From contig CM043869.1 of the NCBI GenBank assembly GCA_023846275.1, positions 32,556,737 to 32,620,736 on the forward strand: 64,000 nucleotides of DNA, in the 5' to 3' direction. Source of the stretch: Vanilla planifolia. Its lineage: Eukaryota > Streptophyta > Magnoliopsida > Asparagales > Orchidaceae. A program made the position numbers and the translations under genes. The first letter of the stretch is position 1, and every line of letters begins with the position of its first letter. This document shows, piece after piece, positions 25,116-39,289 of this stretch. The notes below the pieces were generated by a model. It ran no database searches. It was not told where the DNA came from and worked only from the letters and a program-made list of their open reading frames with translations.

Positions 25116-25166
25116 GTTCTCTCTCTCTCTCTCTCTCTCTGGGCTACGCCGTCTTTCTCTCTCTGG
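25116..25166. promoter_or_regulatory. CT/GA-rich core promoter tract
   Basis: A run of about 12 CT units (25,116-25,140) is followed by GGGCTACGCCGTC and a second CT-rich run. The block CTCTGGGCTA(C/T)G recurs near 25,178. Read from the gene it is a GAGA-type tract just upstream of the TATA box, a common feature of plant core promoters. Confidence 0.6.
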
Positions 25167-25310
25167 GTCTTTCCTGTGGGCTATGTCGGCAGTCCTTTGG
25201 TACATAGCAGGCGGAGGGTAAGGCAATAATTAATGAAAGGGAACTGTTAAGCGGAAGGCCGCTTATTAAAATAAGGCTCGTGGTTCAAAAGACAAATGAG
25301 CTAGGTCTAT

Positions 25311-25324
25311 AGGGTTAGGGTTTT
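25311..25324 (-). promoter_or_regulatory. Telobox-like AAAACCCTAACCCT
   Basis: The minus strand reads AAAACCCTAACCCT, an interstitial telomere-like (telobox) motif about 240 bp upstream of the TATA box. Teloboxes occur in promoters of growth-associated plant genes. Binding here is inferred from the motif alone. Confidence 0.5.
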
Positions 25325-25690
25325 CGCCCTGCAGTAAAAAACCTTTTCCTCGTTAAACCCACGGGGGGAGGAGCGATTGTCCTTGCTGACCTCTCAGCTT
25401 GAAGCAGCTGGATGACTGATTCCCTTGAATCATTTCGGGCATCATTTGTTTTTTTTGGTGTTTAAAAGAATGGGTTAATTATTTGGCTAGGATTGCTTGT
25501 CCGACGATGGATTCACAGGTCAATAATTTGCGCCGACGTACCGTTAAAAATCAGCATACAAATTAATATAAATATTTAAGCACAGGTGTGCGCAAATTAT
25601 TGACATTCGAAGCTTGAACTCATTGTTAGATGTGCAGTACGTACCAATAATTTTGCCCAAGTGAGGCGTTTGCTGGGTAAAACATGAAAA
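25325..25690. promoter_or_regulatory. Upstream region of the bHLH gene
   Basis: A low-copy-looking region with higher GC than the flanks (for example ACGGGGGGAGGAGCG near 25,361, GCCGACGTACCG near 25,532, AGTGAGGCGTTTGC near 25,661). Composition drops to AT-rich repeat DNA after about 25,690, which probably marks the end of the gene's proximal promoter. Confidence 0.4.
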
Positions 25691-28600
25691 ATTCATAGGG
25701 TTTTTTAAAAGCATACATAAAAAAAAATCTAAGATTTGTAAACATTAGCAAAATGATACAATCCATTTCGACAATTTTGCTGTTTGAGTTGCGTTCTAAC
25801 TGAATTAAATGTAGTCATTGGAAGAAAGTATAGATAATTACGTAATATTGTAGTAAGTTTTACTTTATTTATGTGGAGAAAGTTATTTTATGATACATAT
25901 AATATTTAGTAACAAATCATATTATTTAATTTTAATTCATCTTTATTTAATATGAATTTATCAATCTAAATTTCATCTTATGTAATTATTGATATTAGTA
26001 TAATATACAAAAGTGTTAAACAAATTAAATATATCATCAAATCATTCATATCAATAAAATATAAAGAAGAGCAAAATATGTGTAAAAATATCATGTTAAA
26101 AAAATGCAAAGTATCGTCCATTTTAAGTTTGCATATAGTCTTAGTTGGGTCTAGTTTTATCTCTACTAGGATAGTTGTGAGACGTAATTATAATTAGAAC
26201 ATTGATTTTTTTATAACTTTTTAATCATGTATACAAAGTTAATACATACAATAATTTTTGTGTTTTAGATATTCTAAAAGCATAAGTTAGTTTTTAATCA
26301 ACCAAGTAACACCTTTAATAATGATCAATCAAATGGGTTTATTCAACCCAATTATCATAAAATTTTCATAATACCCAATGATATATCATTAATTATATCA
26401 TATCCAATGAATCATAGGACTATTCCTTATTTAAAGTCAGACAACTAAAATCTGATCGTCTTAATCAGATAGGCATGGCTATAATAGAAACTCAAAAATT
26501 ATTTTTTAAAAATTTTAAAACATAAAAAATAAATAATATAAGAGCATAACATTGTTAGTCGTTCGATGTATTTCTCTTATTATATATTAGTTTTTCATGC
26601 TTACTTAGTTATATTACTACTCATAAAAGTCTAATATATAATATGTATTTTATGTCATAAGTTTATTATAACAATATTTTCATTATCAATATAAGTGCAA
26701 AGTCATAAATTTATGTTATATTTATTATCATGTATTTACAGTCTCATATTTATCATTATATCATATTTCATTAATTATTTTATCATTTGATAATCATAAT
26801 ATAACAACGTCATAATTTATATAATAAAATATTTATGTATGTAATGAAATTATCAAAGTATGATATAATTCTAGTTAAACTTTTACAAGAAAGCATTTAT
26901 TATATTTTACCTTATCTTGTCAAATATCAACATGTATCATTATGTCATTGAAGTGTCATTATTTTAATTAAATAAGTTACAAAATTTTTCTCTTCTTTTG
27001 TCTCTCTAAAAATTTTCTTTTGAAATTTTAGCCATTCTGCATCAAAAGCTATTTAAATGCACTTTTAAAGCTTTAAAATAAGTTGGTTTGAATTTGATTT
27101 AATTTAAACTTAATCTGGTTAGGTTTGGGATCTATTTAGTCCAATTTATGCCTTATTTAAACTAGTTTAGGCTCAATTATTGTGTTGCATGTGATCTAAC
27201 TCATTCTAGACTTGTTTGGTTTGATATAAACTTTTGTTAAATAGATTCATTAAGTCACAATCTAATGGTCAAATGACACAACTAAGATCAGGTGACCTAT
27301 AACTCAATGAACTTGTTAGTCACAAGCTACTTGGGCACACCATTTGACTACTTGGGATCCTAAGGTGGACCTGAGCTACCGCACATTTGGTTTAGTTATC
27401 CCAAGGGTGACTAGTTGACTTGTTTAAACTCATTATCCTTTAATTTTTGTTAATTAACCTTGTATGCTCTTCTCCCTTCTCCCATTTTCTCTCTCATCAC
27501 TTCAAAAGGTTTCCTTCTTTAGTTTCAACAATTTTGAAAATAAAAAAATATATATATTTTGCCTAATTTTCTATATGTCACTACTTCTCTTGTTAATGAT
27601 AATTTTTAATGTGGACTCCAAATGTTGATCTTAGCTTCTTATCTTCTTTCCAAAGTTTTCTCCCTCTTTTTTCTCTCTCCTTCTATATTTCTTTTTAAAA
27701 CACTTAGATGCTAATGTTCTTCTTCTAAGCTTATTTATAAGCTAAAAATAAAGTAGAAAAGGTTTCGATTAGATTCAAGATTTCTTCTTCAAAAATGGTG
27801 TAATAGTGGGGAGGTTGTTATGATGGTCCCAGAGCATGACTCTACTATCTTAAAGAATAATAATTGTTGCAAACTAAGTATCCATGAGAGAGATAGGAGA
27901 CAGTCATTAGAGAGGAAGAGAAATATGTATAATTAAAAATAATTTCTTTATTACATCACTTGCACCACATTTATTTAAGCCAAATGATTGTCATCAAAAT
28001 ATGCTTCTACTGATGCACCAAACAATATTTAGAAGTCGACAAAAACTCTAATGCATAATCTTGTAATTATGTCCCTTAAACAATTTGTAAATTGTAGATT
28101 TAACTTTTGCAAAATGGTTTATACTTAAGCTAGAATTTTAAAAATTGTAAATCAATCCTGAGCAAAATTTTGAGAATTAGAAGTATATTTGAATCTTTAA
28201 AACTCCATAGTAAATTATTTACTTATCCAAAAATAAAGATAAGAGATTTAATTTTTTTTTGTTAAATCACAAATGTTAGGTCATATGCTTGAGATTGTAC
28301 ATAATAATAGAATTTAAGGCCTTTGAGATGACTAGCTAGTTAAAGTTCACTATAAAATTTTAAAAAGATAATGGAGAGAATGGATTTTGAATGATGATAT
28401 GAATCTCATTGAATACTTTTTAGAAAACATATAATACTATGTCAAAATGTCAAATGCTTCATAACAATTGTTTGGGGTGATAAGTTAAAGGCAAGTATTG
28501 AATCAATATAGGAAGATAAAAGAAGAGAAAGGAGCTACATTTCTACTACGTTGGGTTAGAAAATAGTATGAAATAAAATCCCAACTTTGAGATTTGATAT

Positions 28601-29400
28601 TTTTTGCTAAGAAATAATCATACATTATGAGTAAGTTGATTTTTTCCTTAAAAATGATAAACCTACAAGGAAAAAAAGGACCATTAAAGTAAATATAAGA
28701 TTTGGTTAATGAGTGGTGTTGATGGATTGGTGTGTAAGAATGGTCTATAATAGCTGGTGATACATAAATGAATGTTAGGAATAAACGGATCTTAAAAGCA
28801 TAGTTTAGAAAAAAAATTATGATGAGGAGATTAAGCTAACATGGATACTTGGGTTGCATGAAATTGGAATGATGAAATTTATAAAAAGGTTGAAATCTTA
28901 TAATTAAGGTGGTCTAATTTTATACAACCTATAATCTACTTTGCATCCAACCTAAAGGAGAAAGAAAGGATGCATTAAAAGCTTAAGCTATTGTGTTACA
29001 GTCTTGTTTATTGGTAATGTTAATGTTAAAGATGTCTAACCTTATGATTCTTGGTAATTAGAGAAAGACTTACATTATGACATAGGTTATAAGCATTGAA
29101 TGGAAAACTTGTTCTATGTATTATAGTCATAAGGTCAAATAGAGAATCCTAAGTTTTTATCTTACTCTTAAATAATGCTCACTTTATTTATCTTGGTTTG
29201 AGGATGAGAAGTGAACTCACATGAGTCTAAGTTGTTAATTAAATGTACAAGGAGAGCTTATGATAGCTACTTTTGTTTTAGATATTTGTTAGAGATAATT
29301 AGATAATGTGTAGTTTAGCTATATCACCCTTGATATTAGAAATTTTTGATATTTTCATGTATCTTTCTTATGGATATTTATCCCTAATTAATATTAGATG
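25691..29400. other. AT-rich intergenic DNA, no gene recognised
   Basis: Only chance ORFs. A somewhat less AT-rich patch at 27,060-27,440 and pyrimidine-rich tracts at 27,460-27,700 resemble LTR or leader DNA of retroelements, but no partner repeat or domain was found. Confidence 0.45.
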
Positions 29401-29640
29401 TTCTAGATATGAACTTAAAGAGATTGAGCTTCTATAACTATGGTTAGTCACAAAGGATCAATGAGAGAAAATTAAGAAATAATTGGAAATCATGGTATTG
29501 AAGCTAAGGCATGCACAACCAATTGATGGGCATATACCTGGAGAAGAGTTGCAAGAAAGAGAATCCACTCCCAAATGTTGCTCTAAATTTCAAAGAAAAA
29601 AGTTTATAAATTAGGGAGATTGTAACATCATAAAATTTAG
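29400..29640 (+). pseudogene. Possible 3' end of a gypsy pol followed by an LTR start
   Basis: The plus strand at 29,440-29,610 reads, across frames, like the decayed C-terminal tail of a Tekay/Del polyprotein (for example INERKLRNNW, then KFQRKKF just before the end). At 29,620 the sequence TGTAACATCATAAAATTT follows, a good match to the TGTAACAYC-type start of plant gypsy LTRs. This repeats the arrangement seen at 7.66 kb on the other strand. No upstream integrase is recognisable, so the call is tentative. Confidence 0.4.
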
Positions 29641-32600
29641 TATTGTGAATGCCTTCATTATGTTGAATCTTGATGCATAAGATTAGAAAGTGTGATAGTT
29701 TAATTATTAAATTCAATTTTTAATCATGTCATGTGTGGTAATAAAATATTAATATTTAAAAGCATCATGAGGAACATGCTAATTTGTAAGTATGTCAAAT
29801 TTTGGATTTGAGCATCTATTTGGATAAAACTTTAAAATAGAAATCCATTGATGCATAATTCATAATTTTTATAGTAGAGCATCACATAATACTTCCGTTC
29901 TCTAATGTTCTTCCTTCCATTTTGAGCAAATGGTGCTTTGGATAATTGGTTCTTTACATTATCTTAAGAGTAGCCATGGGATTCTAATCCAAATAAATGG
30001 AGGCAATACTTGTAGGAAAAGCTCCTATTAGAAGAAAATTTTGGAAGGTTTAGAATTAAGAAGGAGATGTGATGTGTTTCCATTTGGTTAGAAGTGATCA
30101 AAGATATTTAAGGTGAGCGGAAGGGAGCTTCAGTTGTGCTGTAAGCAAAAGATAGTTATTGTTGAAGGGACTACAAAGAATTATAACCATAAAAGGAAAA
30201 ATGAAAGTGGGAAGGTACTATAGATTTGAGCAGTGAAAGTCTTGCAGCAATTAGCATTTGAAATAAAGCAATAGGAATAGAAGGTTCTGGCTTGAGAAGG
30301 AAGACTTGTGATACAAGCACAATAGTAGAACAAGATGCAAATGGAACTTTAAAAAAATTCAAACATTATATAACTTTTTCATAAAGAGTTTTGATGTTGT
30401 AGTCTCATTCAAATTTAGTGAAGAAGATGGTGCTATGAGGAGTTAATCAAAGCAAGAGAAGCTAAAGTAATGATATTTCAAGATTCTTTTTTATAGAGTT
30501 TTTGTTGTTGCTACCTTAACTAAAAATAAAGATGAAAATATAATATTTTAGTAGGCTTTGTATAAAAATTCTTGGAATTATAGGGTTGTTATTTTGGAGA
30601 GTCACCATGTGAAAAAAATAAAGATATTGTTGAGCATTCTATTACTTTGGGAAGGAACTAAGGATTTGATGATAAATAAGAATTAATAATTTAGAGTTGT
30701 AATATGGTATTAAGAGGAATGTAATGAAGAAGAGTAGTTCTAGTAATAGGGAATCCTAACGTTACATTTGGGCGACATATAATTGGATGTAATATAAAAT
30801 AGAGTTGCTACAGAAAAAATGAAAGAGCTTAGAAATTTGTTTGTGGAGCTTTGAATCAATTATTATAGTTATAACCAAAGGTATCATGATACCTAACCAA
30901 GTGAATTTCTAAAAGTCTAAATTGGAGAAAATGCTTTAATTATTTACTCTTAACAAACTAAATAAATTATAATAGCTTAGAAACTCTTGTGGAGAGAGGG
31001 AGATTTGGACATATGAAAGCTCTTATACATGGTGAAACCTTACCATCTTGTTAAATTATATTATGGATTTTCAAGCTAAGAAAAGTTGTATAGAGTAGGA
31101 ATTGAAAGCATGTTATTAAGGTAGTTAATAAATTTATTATAATAGAGTTGTGCATGATTTCTTTGTGTATAAAATTTTAGGAAAGAAAAATATGGAAAGG
31201 GCCCAATCTCAAGAAAAATAGGTTAGTAAACTACTATAACTACAACGTCTGTTATTATTACTTATTCTTGAACAATGCATGATTGTAAGCATAATTATAT
31301 GACATTGTTTTCTTTATACATATTTGTTTTGATAATGTATACATGATTTTAGCATCTTCTATTATATGTTATGAGGTTGAACCATTTACACCGGAATAAT
31401 GTATATTAGTAAAGTAAATACAATAGAATATGAAAAGAGAAAAAAGATAAAATTATAAAAGAAACAAGAAGAAATATAGAAAATGAAAACCAAAGCCCTT
31501 AAAAAATATGTATAATAAGAGATACAAAAATAAGGATATAAATGAGAATTGAAAAGCATGTAGATTGATAGTTTATGATAATAGTAAGAGAATAAAAATA
31601 TATATAGCCATGATTTTGCACATCTATCATATGTTTATCATGATCATAAGCTTCATGTACTTTAGGGGATCATATGCGTTTAACATATTTATATACTCCT
31701 ATATATTTATTATATAGATGTCATGTTTTGCTATTATTATTATATTATTATGTATATCTTTATATTACATCATATTCTATTTGTTAATAAATTTTAATTT
31801 ACCTTCTAGGTTATATAATATTTTATTGGTTGAGAGGAGTCTGGCACAAGTGTTTGTACTGAGTTTTTGAGAGAATGTTTTGTGGCATACCATATGTTGT
31901 ATTTGTAAATGTAACTTCTAATCTTTAGTTATGCATGGGTATAATAATTGCATCCTTAAACTTAATCTAAATTGCTTAATTTGGAATGTTTCTTTGGAAT
32001 GGTGCTTTATTCTCATCTCACACTTATTAATTTGGTTATTGTGTCCTTAATTTTGCATAATACTTAGATGTTTCCTAATTTAATTCATTATTTTATTTGT
32101 AATTGGGTTGTATATTAAGTACAACATGAAATGGTACATCTTTTGAATGATGCACCATTTCTAAACATTTGTTGTTGCATTGCTCTCCATGATCCTCATG
32201 TTATTCCTCTTTCAAAACTAATAAACCATGCCATCACCCACTCACATGACTACCTCCTCATTAATTGGTCAATTTTGGTGATTTTTTTGGAATTTTGAAG
32301 GATAATTAAGTTCAATATTTGTAGGCTATGAATTTAATTATCCTTTAATATAATTTAAGAGACTTGTGAATAGTTTTGTTAGTTTTAATTCCTAAGGGAT
32401 AGTTTGGTAATGTTTTAGCTCGAGGATGTTTTGGGTTTCTAAAGAGGTTAGAGCATAGAAATACTAATGCAATAACATTTACACATCATATAGAGATCCA
32501 CTTAAGGCATAATAATCTTATTCAAATTTAAAGTTATGCTAAGATTGGCTATTCTATTTTTTATTAGTCTTTATTATCACTGCCATTAGAGAGGTCATTA

Positions 32601-35600
32601 TAGTTAATTCTTATTTAGTGCATATTTTACTTTATTTTTTTATCAATTTTTTTAATTTATTTATATATGCACTTTATTTTGAGTTATTTAAAGATTAATT
32701 GATAATTTTTTTAAATATTTTCAATTTTAAATTCAGTCAAGTACATTCTTACAATAATATCATAGTTTTCCCAGTACAAAATTTATCAAAAATAACTTAA
32801 AATTAAGTTTTTTTATTATTGCTACTGACGGTCATCATCCATAGCCATCTGTTATAGCCATTCGACTACGTGAAGCTCACATGTCTGATTAATCTACATA
32901 GTTCGCCTATGCAATCCATTCCACTAACTCAACTTGAATGTCTTGCCCTGCCTGGACAACCCATGACAACTCTTATAGATTCACTTGACTCACGTTGATT
33001 CATCAACCTGCACCAGCCCTCACCAATCCACTATGATCTACATTGACTCGATAAATACACAAACCTGCATCGACACATCAAATCATGTAGATCTTTCCTA
33101 AGTTGTGAATATTTGGTAGATCTTACAACATGCACCCACTACTGAATCAAACCCAAGGCATCATCACACCTCTTCACCCATGTCACCATGATCACGTAAC
33201 CTATTGCCTCCTCACTTACTAAAACACTGGCTGAAATGCACATGTTGTATAGGGACTTTTTATTACATTTAATTTTGCATCTTTTTAAGGTTTTTTTGTA
33301 GAATTAAAAATATTTTTTTAAAATTTTGTGATATAATTTTAAAATTCTTAAATTATATTTAGAATTCTAAAATACAACTCATAGTGTTCCTAAGTATCTT
33401 TTCATATTCCTAAGCTTAGTACATTATCATTGTGCTATTGAGATCTCTATAAATAAGAATACTTATTATATTGTAAGTAATAAAATTTTCAAAGTGGCAA
33501 TGAAGTGTTATCACCAATCTTGCTTGCTATGATTATGTCACATGTAATCAATCAGACGATGTGATTTTGGCAATGCCCTAGGAAGGAAATTAAATGCTCA
33601 AAAGGGGAGATCCTGACTTATTATGCATCATCCAAAGGAGTGTTAAATCTTTAACAAAATACGTAACTCTACTATCATTTACTTCATCTTTCAAAAAAAA
33701 TTAATTATCACATCTAATTCTCTAATTTATGTAAGTGAAGGTATAAAGTTTTTTGTTTGTATTCTAAGAATTCTACTTAAGTACCTTATGACTTTACCAC
33801 AACTTAAGTGTATTAGGTATGAATTGCTAAACTATTCTTCCTTTAGGTTGAGATCCTTAATGTCAAAGATTTCTATAAGTCCATAGCTTTTAGACATTCT
33901 TACTTACATGATGATCTTAAGATTTTTTTATTTTAAACATATACAAAATTAGGTAAACCCTTGTATGAGTATATTGCATAAACCTATGTATTTCTCTCTT
34001 ATCTATGAGCTAAATATGAGTTTCATCATATCATCCTACATCAAATATGTCTCTGAAAACTAAGTTTAAGACATTGGGATGATTTAAGTAATGGATAATT
34101 CATTTAGATTTGAGATATTTTTTAGTTTATTTTTAACATTGTAAACCTTTAAATAGTTAATGCAAAAACATTGTGGACAAATTCCATTCTACTTGAACCA
34201 GTTTTGCATAAACAATTTGGTATTCTAGCATTTCTAGTGCTTAATTACCAAGAAGGATTAATCAAATTGGGGTTAGATTTAAATTCAACTCAAGCTTAAC
34301 CTAAGTTTAATCTAATCAATTTTGATTATTATGCTCCATTTAGCCAAGTCACTTTATTTTTTGTTCAAATCTAACTTAGCCAAGAAATAGATTTGGAATT
34401 GGAGTAGATTGCTCACCAAGCTCTTTATTTGACATTGGAATATGTGTGGCTTAGGATTAATATGTGGGCTTGATCCACCTTCTTAATGTGTATGTATTTT
34501 TTTGTAACTCTAAAATATTTCTTAACTATGTAAATGATTTGATATTTTCTTTATTTTTTGGTGGTCTAAATATCCCAAATGTCTTATTAGATTTGGTGCG
34601 TTTATTTACTAAGATTGAATAGAAGTTGCTATAAGCAAGTCCTTAAAATCAAGCTTGCTTTTTTAGGCATATAAAATATTGTGTGTTTATATTTTTGTCT
34701 TACATCAAAATGAAAATTAAGAAAACCTAAAGAGAAAGTTAACAATAAATTATGTCAATTTATGTGAAAAAATGTAAACCTTATAATTAAGTCTATGAGC
34801 ATAGAGATGTTTCCAATTATTGAGGCCATTTGAGGATATTAAAGATTTGGAAAATGAGAACATAATGGGAGAAATTGATCTCCATTTCAATTTTTATATA
34901 TTCGTAATTTTATCAATGCAAAATTGAGCATTAGACTTTAATTATTATTTCTTATTTGTTTAATCATCAAAAGCCTACTTAGCAAACATAAAATAGTAAT
35001 TAAACCATTTTAGTTATCATATTATCTTAATTTTTGTTAAATTCATCTGTCATAATTGTTTAAAATTTTTGAATGTGTTTAATGGTTTGTTCATAATATT
35101 AAATCATATATTCATTTATTTGCATCATGAAAAAGTTGTTATATAGGATTATCTAATAAGATTATTTGACAATCCAATACTTTAGACACTATTTTATGAT
35201 TTAATCATATCTTTGATAGGTTTAATTTTTATAATAATTATAAAATGATATCTTTGTAGGATCATCTAATCACTTTATTAGACTATTTAATAAATAGCTT
35301 AAATTGTTCATGCTTAACTATTTCATGAATCCATTAGACCATCTATTCCTTTTTAGAACTATCCAATTTGAACGTGAGTGTTCACTTAAATGTAAAAATG
35401 AATTGTACTTTTTATTTTATTTATATACTTCACTAAAAGTTTAATGCAATACACTCGTAACTCATCTTAGTAGAACCACATCCTCCAAGTCTTAAGTCAC
35501 CAAATTTGTGCACTAAACATCCAATTTATAATTTTGTTGTCATCTAAAATTATAAAGGGCTCAAGTGACTTACTTTTAGGGTTAGTTATTTTTAGTATAA

Positions 35601-36380
35601 GAAGAGTTAAAACAAAAAGAATAAAATTATGAAAAATAGATCTAAAATACTATTAAAGACCTATGTTATTTCAAATGATTACTTACAATCTATAATCATA
35701 TAAGATACATTTTTTACGAATATATAATTTATCTATTCGCGAGGAGTAGGTGGTCCATACAATGTAAAATCAAAGTAGTGAAGCACATCCAGCAAAACAT
35801 GCACTAGCTTGATATGATACACTCTAGCTATATGCATAGCTTTGATATCATAATTCTTAGATTATATGTAAAAACAACTAGAAGCATTTTATATTCAACA
35901 ACTAAGAGAAAGTCATAATGACGATTAATGATCATGAGATGAACTTAGTAGCTCAATCCTTACTCCTTCACCTCTTATTAAGATATCTTGAATGACATTA
36001 CAATAATGTAGAGTTAAATTATCATTTAAAAATAACTTCTGAAATTACTAATTTAATTAAAAAAAAATACTTTCAAAGACATTTTCATTATAAATATAAA
36101 CATATGTGGATTAAAAAATAATAAATTACAAAAATTATATTAGAATTTTTTTTAACAATTTATAGTAAAATAAATCATACATTGAAGAGGCAAAAAAATA
36201 AGCTGCTTAAATTTAATATGTAATTTATCTTCCAATAAATATAGAATGTAATGGCACTTTATATTTGTTGTACTTATTTTTAACTTTTTATCCTGTAAAC
36301 ATATTATTTATTTATTTATTTTTTTGGATTCTAAACATTCTTTAAGCATTTTATTTTTGTGAGCACCCACATGCACAAAA
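29641..36380. other. AT-rich repeat-derived DNA, no gene recognised
   Basis: The first part may be LTR sequence continuing from 29,620. A C-rich patch at 32,825-33,240 (many CATC, CCAC and ACTCA words) resembles the patch at 15.24-15.44 kb in composition. No domain-bearing ORF or RNA gene is seen. Confidence 0.45.
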
Positions 36381-36381
36381 G

Positions 36382-36711
36382 TTGCATTGTTTATATATAC
36401 TACAACAGTATAGTGGTACTATAAAAGTGCGCACATTCTACGGCGCTCGTAGTTGGATCATGTTTATTTCCAAAATTGTAATGAACCGCATGACCATGCT
36501 TGGCTTTCAGTCGGCACAGGAACCGAAGATGGAGGAACAGAGGCATGTGACCCGGTTCAGTATTCAAGCAGCAGCTGAGTCGTTTGGGGCCTCCTTACAG
36601 GAAAGTCGGTTTGTAATGATCCGATTCATCGAGTTGATGTGCTGTCCATTTATTTTGAGTCAAATCATCTTATGTTTGCAAGTCGAAACAGTTTTAAAGG
36701 AATTATTTTAA
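36382..36711. other. Unexplained GC-richer island with TATA-like boxes and a 109-codon ORF
   Basis: About 36,420-36,660 is much richer in G and C than several kilobases on either side and contains intact CpG dinucleotides (GTGCGCAC, CTACGGCGCTCG, GTCGGC), which the surrounding DNA lacks. A plus-strand TATA-like CTATAAAAG precedes it (36,418-36,426) and TTTATATATAC lies slightly further up. The plus-strand ORF encodes 109 residues with no motif I know. The minus strand gives nothing recognisable either. It could be a captured gene fragment, a non-coding RNA gene or a young insertion. Confidence 0.4.
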
Positions 36712-36719
36712 AATACAAA

Positions 36720-39170
36720 AGAGTTTTTGCTAAATAAGTTACAATAAAAAGAAGTTATTCATTTCTGGGAAAAATAAATAATTAATTTGTAAAAATTCTA
36801 CAAAAAGTATATACTACAAGAAATGTCACATATGCACAAAAAGACAGGGAGAGTTTAGAAAGTAGAGGATTTTCATTGATGTGCCTCTGATTTCATTAAC
36901 TAAAAGCAACACTTACAAAAGAATTGAAAAATTAATTTCAACACTTATCTTACTAAAAATTAATTTCAACACTTCCTAATGTGTAATTTGAGAACGTTTT
37001 TTAAATTGATTAAACTCATCAATAGTTACTAGTTTTGTAAAAGTTTATATCAGTTATTATTATATTGAGATATGCTACTACTAAATTTTATCTTTTTAAA
37101 CAAAACTCCTTCATAAAATAATGTTGAAGTTTGATATGTTTGACCCTATTATAAAAAATTAAACTTTTATGTTATTTCTATGATGGAGATATTATCACAA
37201 AATATAATTATAAATTCATTTTACTTTTATAAAATATTGGCCAGGATTCTTCTATCATGTAGTTTCACATCTCACTTCAATAGCTATTGTATATTTTTGA
37301 AATCTACTCATGAAAGGGTCATAGTTTTTTGTCTTTTAGATGTTCATAAAACCAATTTTTTCTCATACAAAAAAGTAACCTAATGTGCCTTTTTTTTATC
37401 TCTAACAACAAATCATGCACAATCACTCTGAGTAAATCGCACAAGATTGTTTTCAAAATCTTTTACATACATATCTTAAACTTTCGTGTACTTTGAACTA
37501 AAATTTTATTACATAGGATAAGTATTATAACTCGTACAGGGTTTAATTAGATGAGTCTACGGCCGACTAGCTCTAGCTATAGTTAAATGTTGCTTTAATG
37601 AATTCATTACAAAGATAAAATTGATTAAGCATGATGTAGAGAACTAAACCTAATAAAGTTTGTATTAGGTGGCATAACAATGCTTACTTGTTATAAGGCA
37701 CAACAGGGACTGCTCATAGCTAACCTTCTAATTCGAAACATCACAAAGTATCTTATTATGTCGATGCACCATGTGAAGTTTGAATGACACATTAAACTGA
37801 TACATGATATCATATTTGTATGACTTGATTAAGCTATTTTTATCATATATTTTGGACTAATAATGAATAATTATATCATACGATATAGATATCATATTCA
37901 TATAACAAGGTGAATTTTTTTGTCTTAAGACTTTAACATTATTTATGATGAGAAATTGGTAATATAATTATAATATACTATATCATATTATACAATATAA
38001 TAATTATAAATACAATAAAATTGAGCAGGAATTTTGTATAAGGATAAATGGTTGTATGACCAAGCCTTAGTTTCATAACTTAAGTTATTCATAAGGTTGT
38101 ACATGTACAATGAACACATCATACATATCCAACCATGCTATGGTTGGTATAATGATCATGAAAGGAAGTATACACCTTACTCATATAAAACAAGTTTGTA
38201 CTCATACAATGCTAATGAAAACACACAACTCTCAAAATACAAGTAGGAGTCATATAAGACAATATATAATACGACCAAGTTTGTGCTATTTATTCTTAGT
38301 TCAGATAATAATTGCACCTATTTGCTTGAACAATTATATCTATAGAATTCTATGATAACTTCAAATTCAACTGATATTATAAGCCCTAGCACAAACTATA
38401 CAAGTATGATATTAACTATTATATAGTATAATCATAAGAAATAAGAAATAAGATTTGTTTTAAATTTAGTTTCATCTTCTTAAAGCTAAAATTTATTCTA
38501 AAATAGTTTGAACTAATGTTAATAATATACTAATTTAATTCTAGAGAACTTATGACTCAAAAATATTAATTTGTTAAGATAATGCAAGTTTGATTTAAAT
38601 AATTCCTAAGTTTCACTTTGCTAAAGATAAAGGTTTGGCATTTTAACCCAAGCAGTTGTAGGAAATGATCGACTCCAAGTGGTTAGCCACTCCACAATAA
38701 ACTTTTCTTCATGGTTCCATGATATTGAAGTTGAATAATCTAAGAACAAGGGTCTTCAAGCTTCATCAAACTCCAACAACATGAACCTTACTCCATCAAA
38801 AAGATTCCATACATTCACTATCAAATTCTACAAATACACAACAATCCAAGAATTCATTAATAACAATGAGCTTTGTTTTGTAATTATCATCTTAAATGGT
38901 ATAATAATATAAACCCAATCTTACAAACAACATATGATATCCTCACCACTCATGAGCCTTACTAATTACAATGTCATCTAATATCATCTCTACATCAGCA
39001 CATAATATTTAGATCTTATCTCATATTAGTTTTGTATTAGCATAAATTTAGTGGATTCATCTCATGTTAACTCTGAAATAACATATAATTTCTAGATCTC
39101 ATCTGATAGTAATAATTAAATATGGGTTCAGATATTAGTGATACTTTATTACATCTGCACATCCTCAACT
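36720..39170. other. AT-rich DNA with recurrent TATGA/TCATA motifs
   Basis: No gene recognised. The 37,790-38,420 stretch is rich in ATATCATATTTGTATGA-like words that recur in the LTR relic at 16.6 kb and at 47 kb, so it may be a further decayed LTR copy. Confidence 0.4.
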
Positions 39171-39171
39171 T

Positions 39172-39289
39172 CTAATAGTAATTAGGTATTGATGTTGGAG
39201 ATAATATCATTAGAAAAAATACTTTAATTCACATATTAATTCATTACATCTAATATTATCTCCATGACACATCAATACTATTACTAATA
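39172..39289. repeat. Imperfect inverted repeat with about 40-bp arms
   Basis: The left arm 39,172-39,213 (contains TTGATGTTGGAGATAATATC) is complementary to the right arm 39,250-39,289 (contains ATATTATCTCC and ACATCAATACTATTACTA), with a loop of about 36 bases. A few mismatches and small indels are present. It could be a small MITE-like foldback element or the stem of a transcribed hairpin. Confidence 0.65.

Noticed and set aside
36445-36457. GCTCGTAGTTGGA, identical to a nuclear 18S rRNA segment
   Set aside because: The match stops after 13 bases on both sides; no other 18S sequence is nearby, so it is taken as chance.
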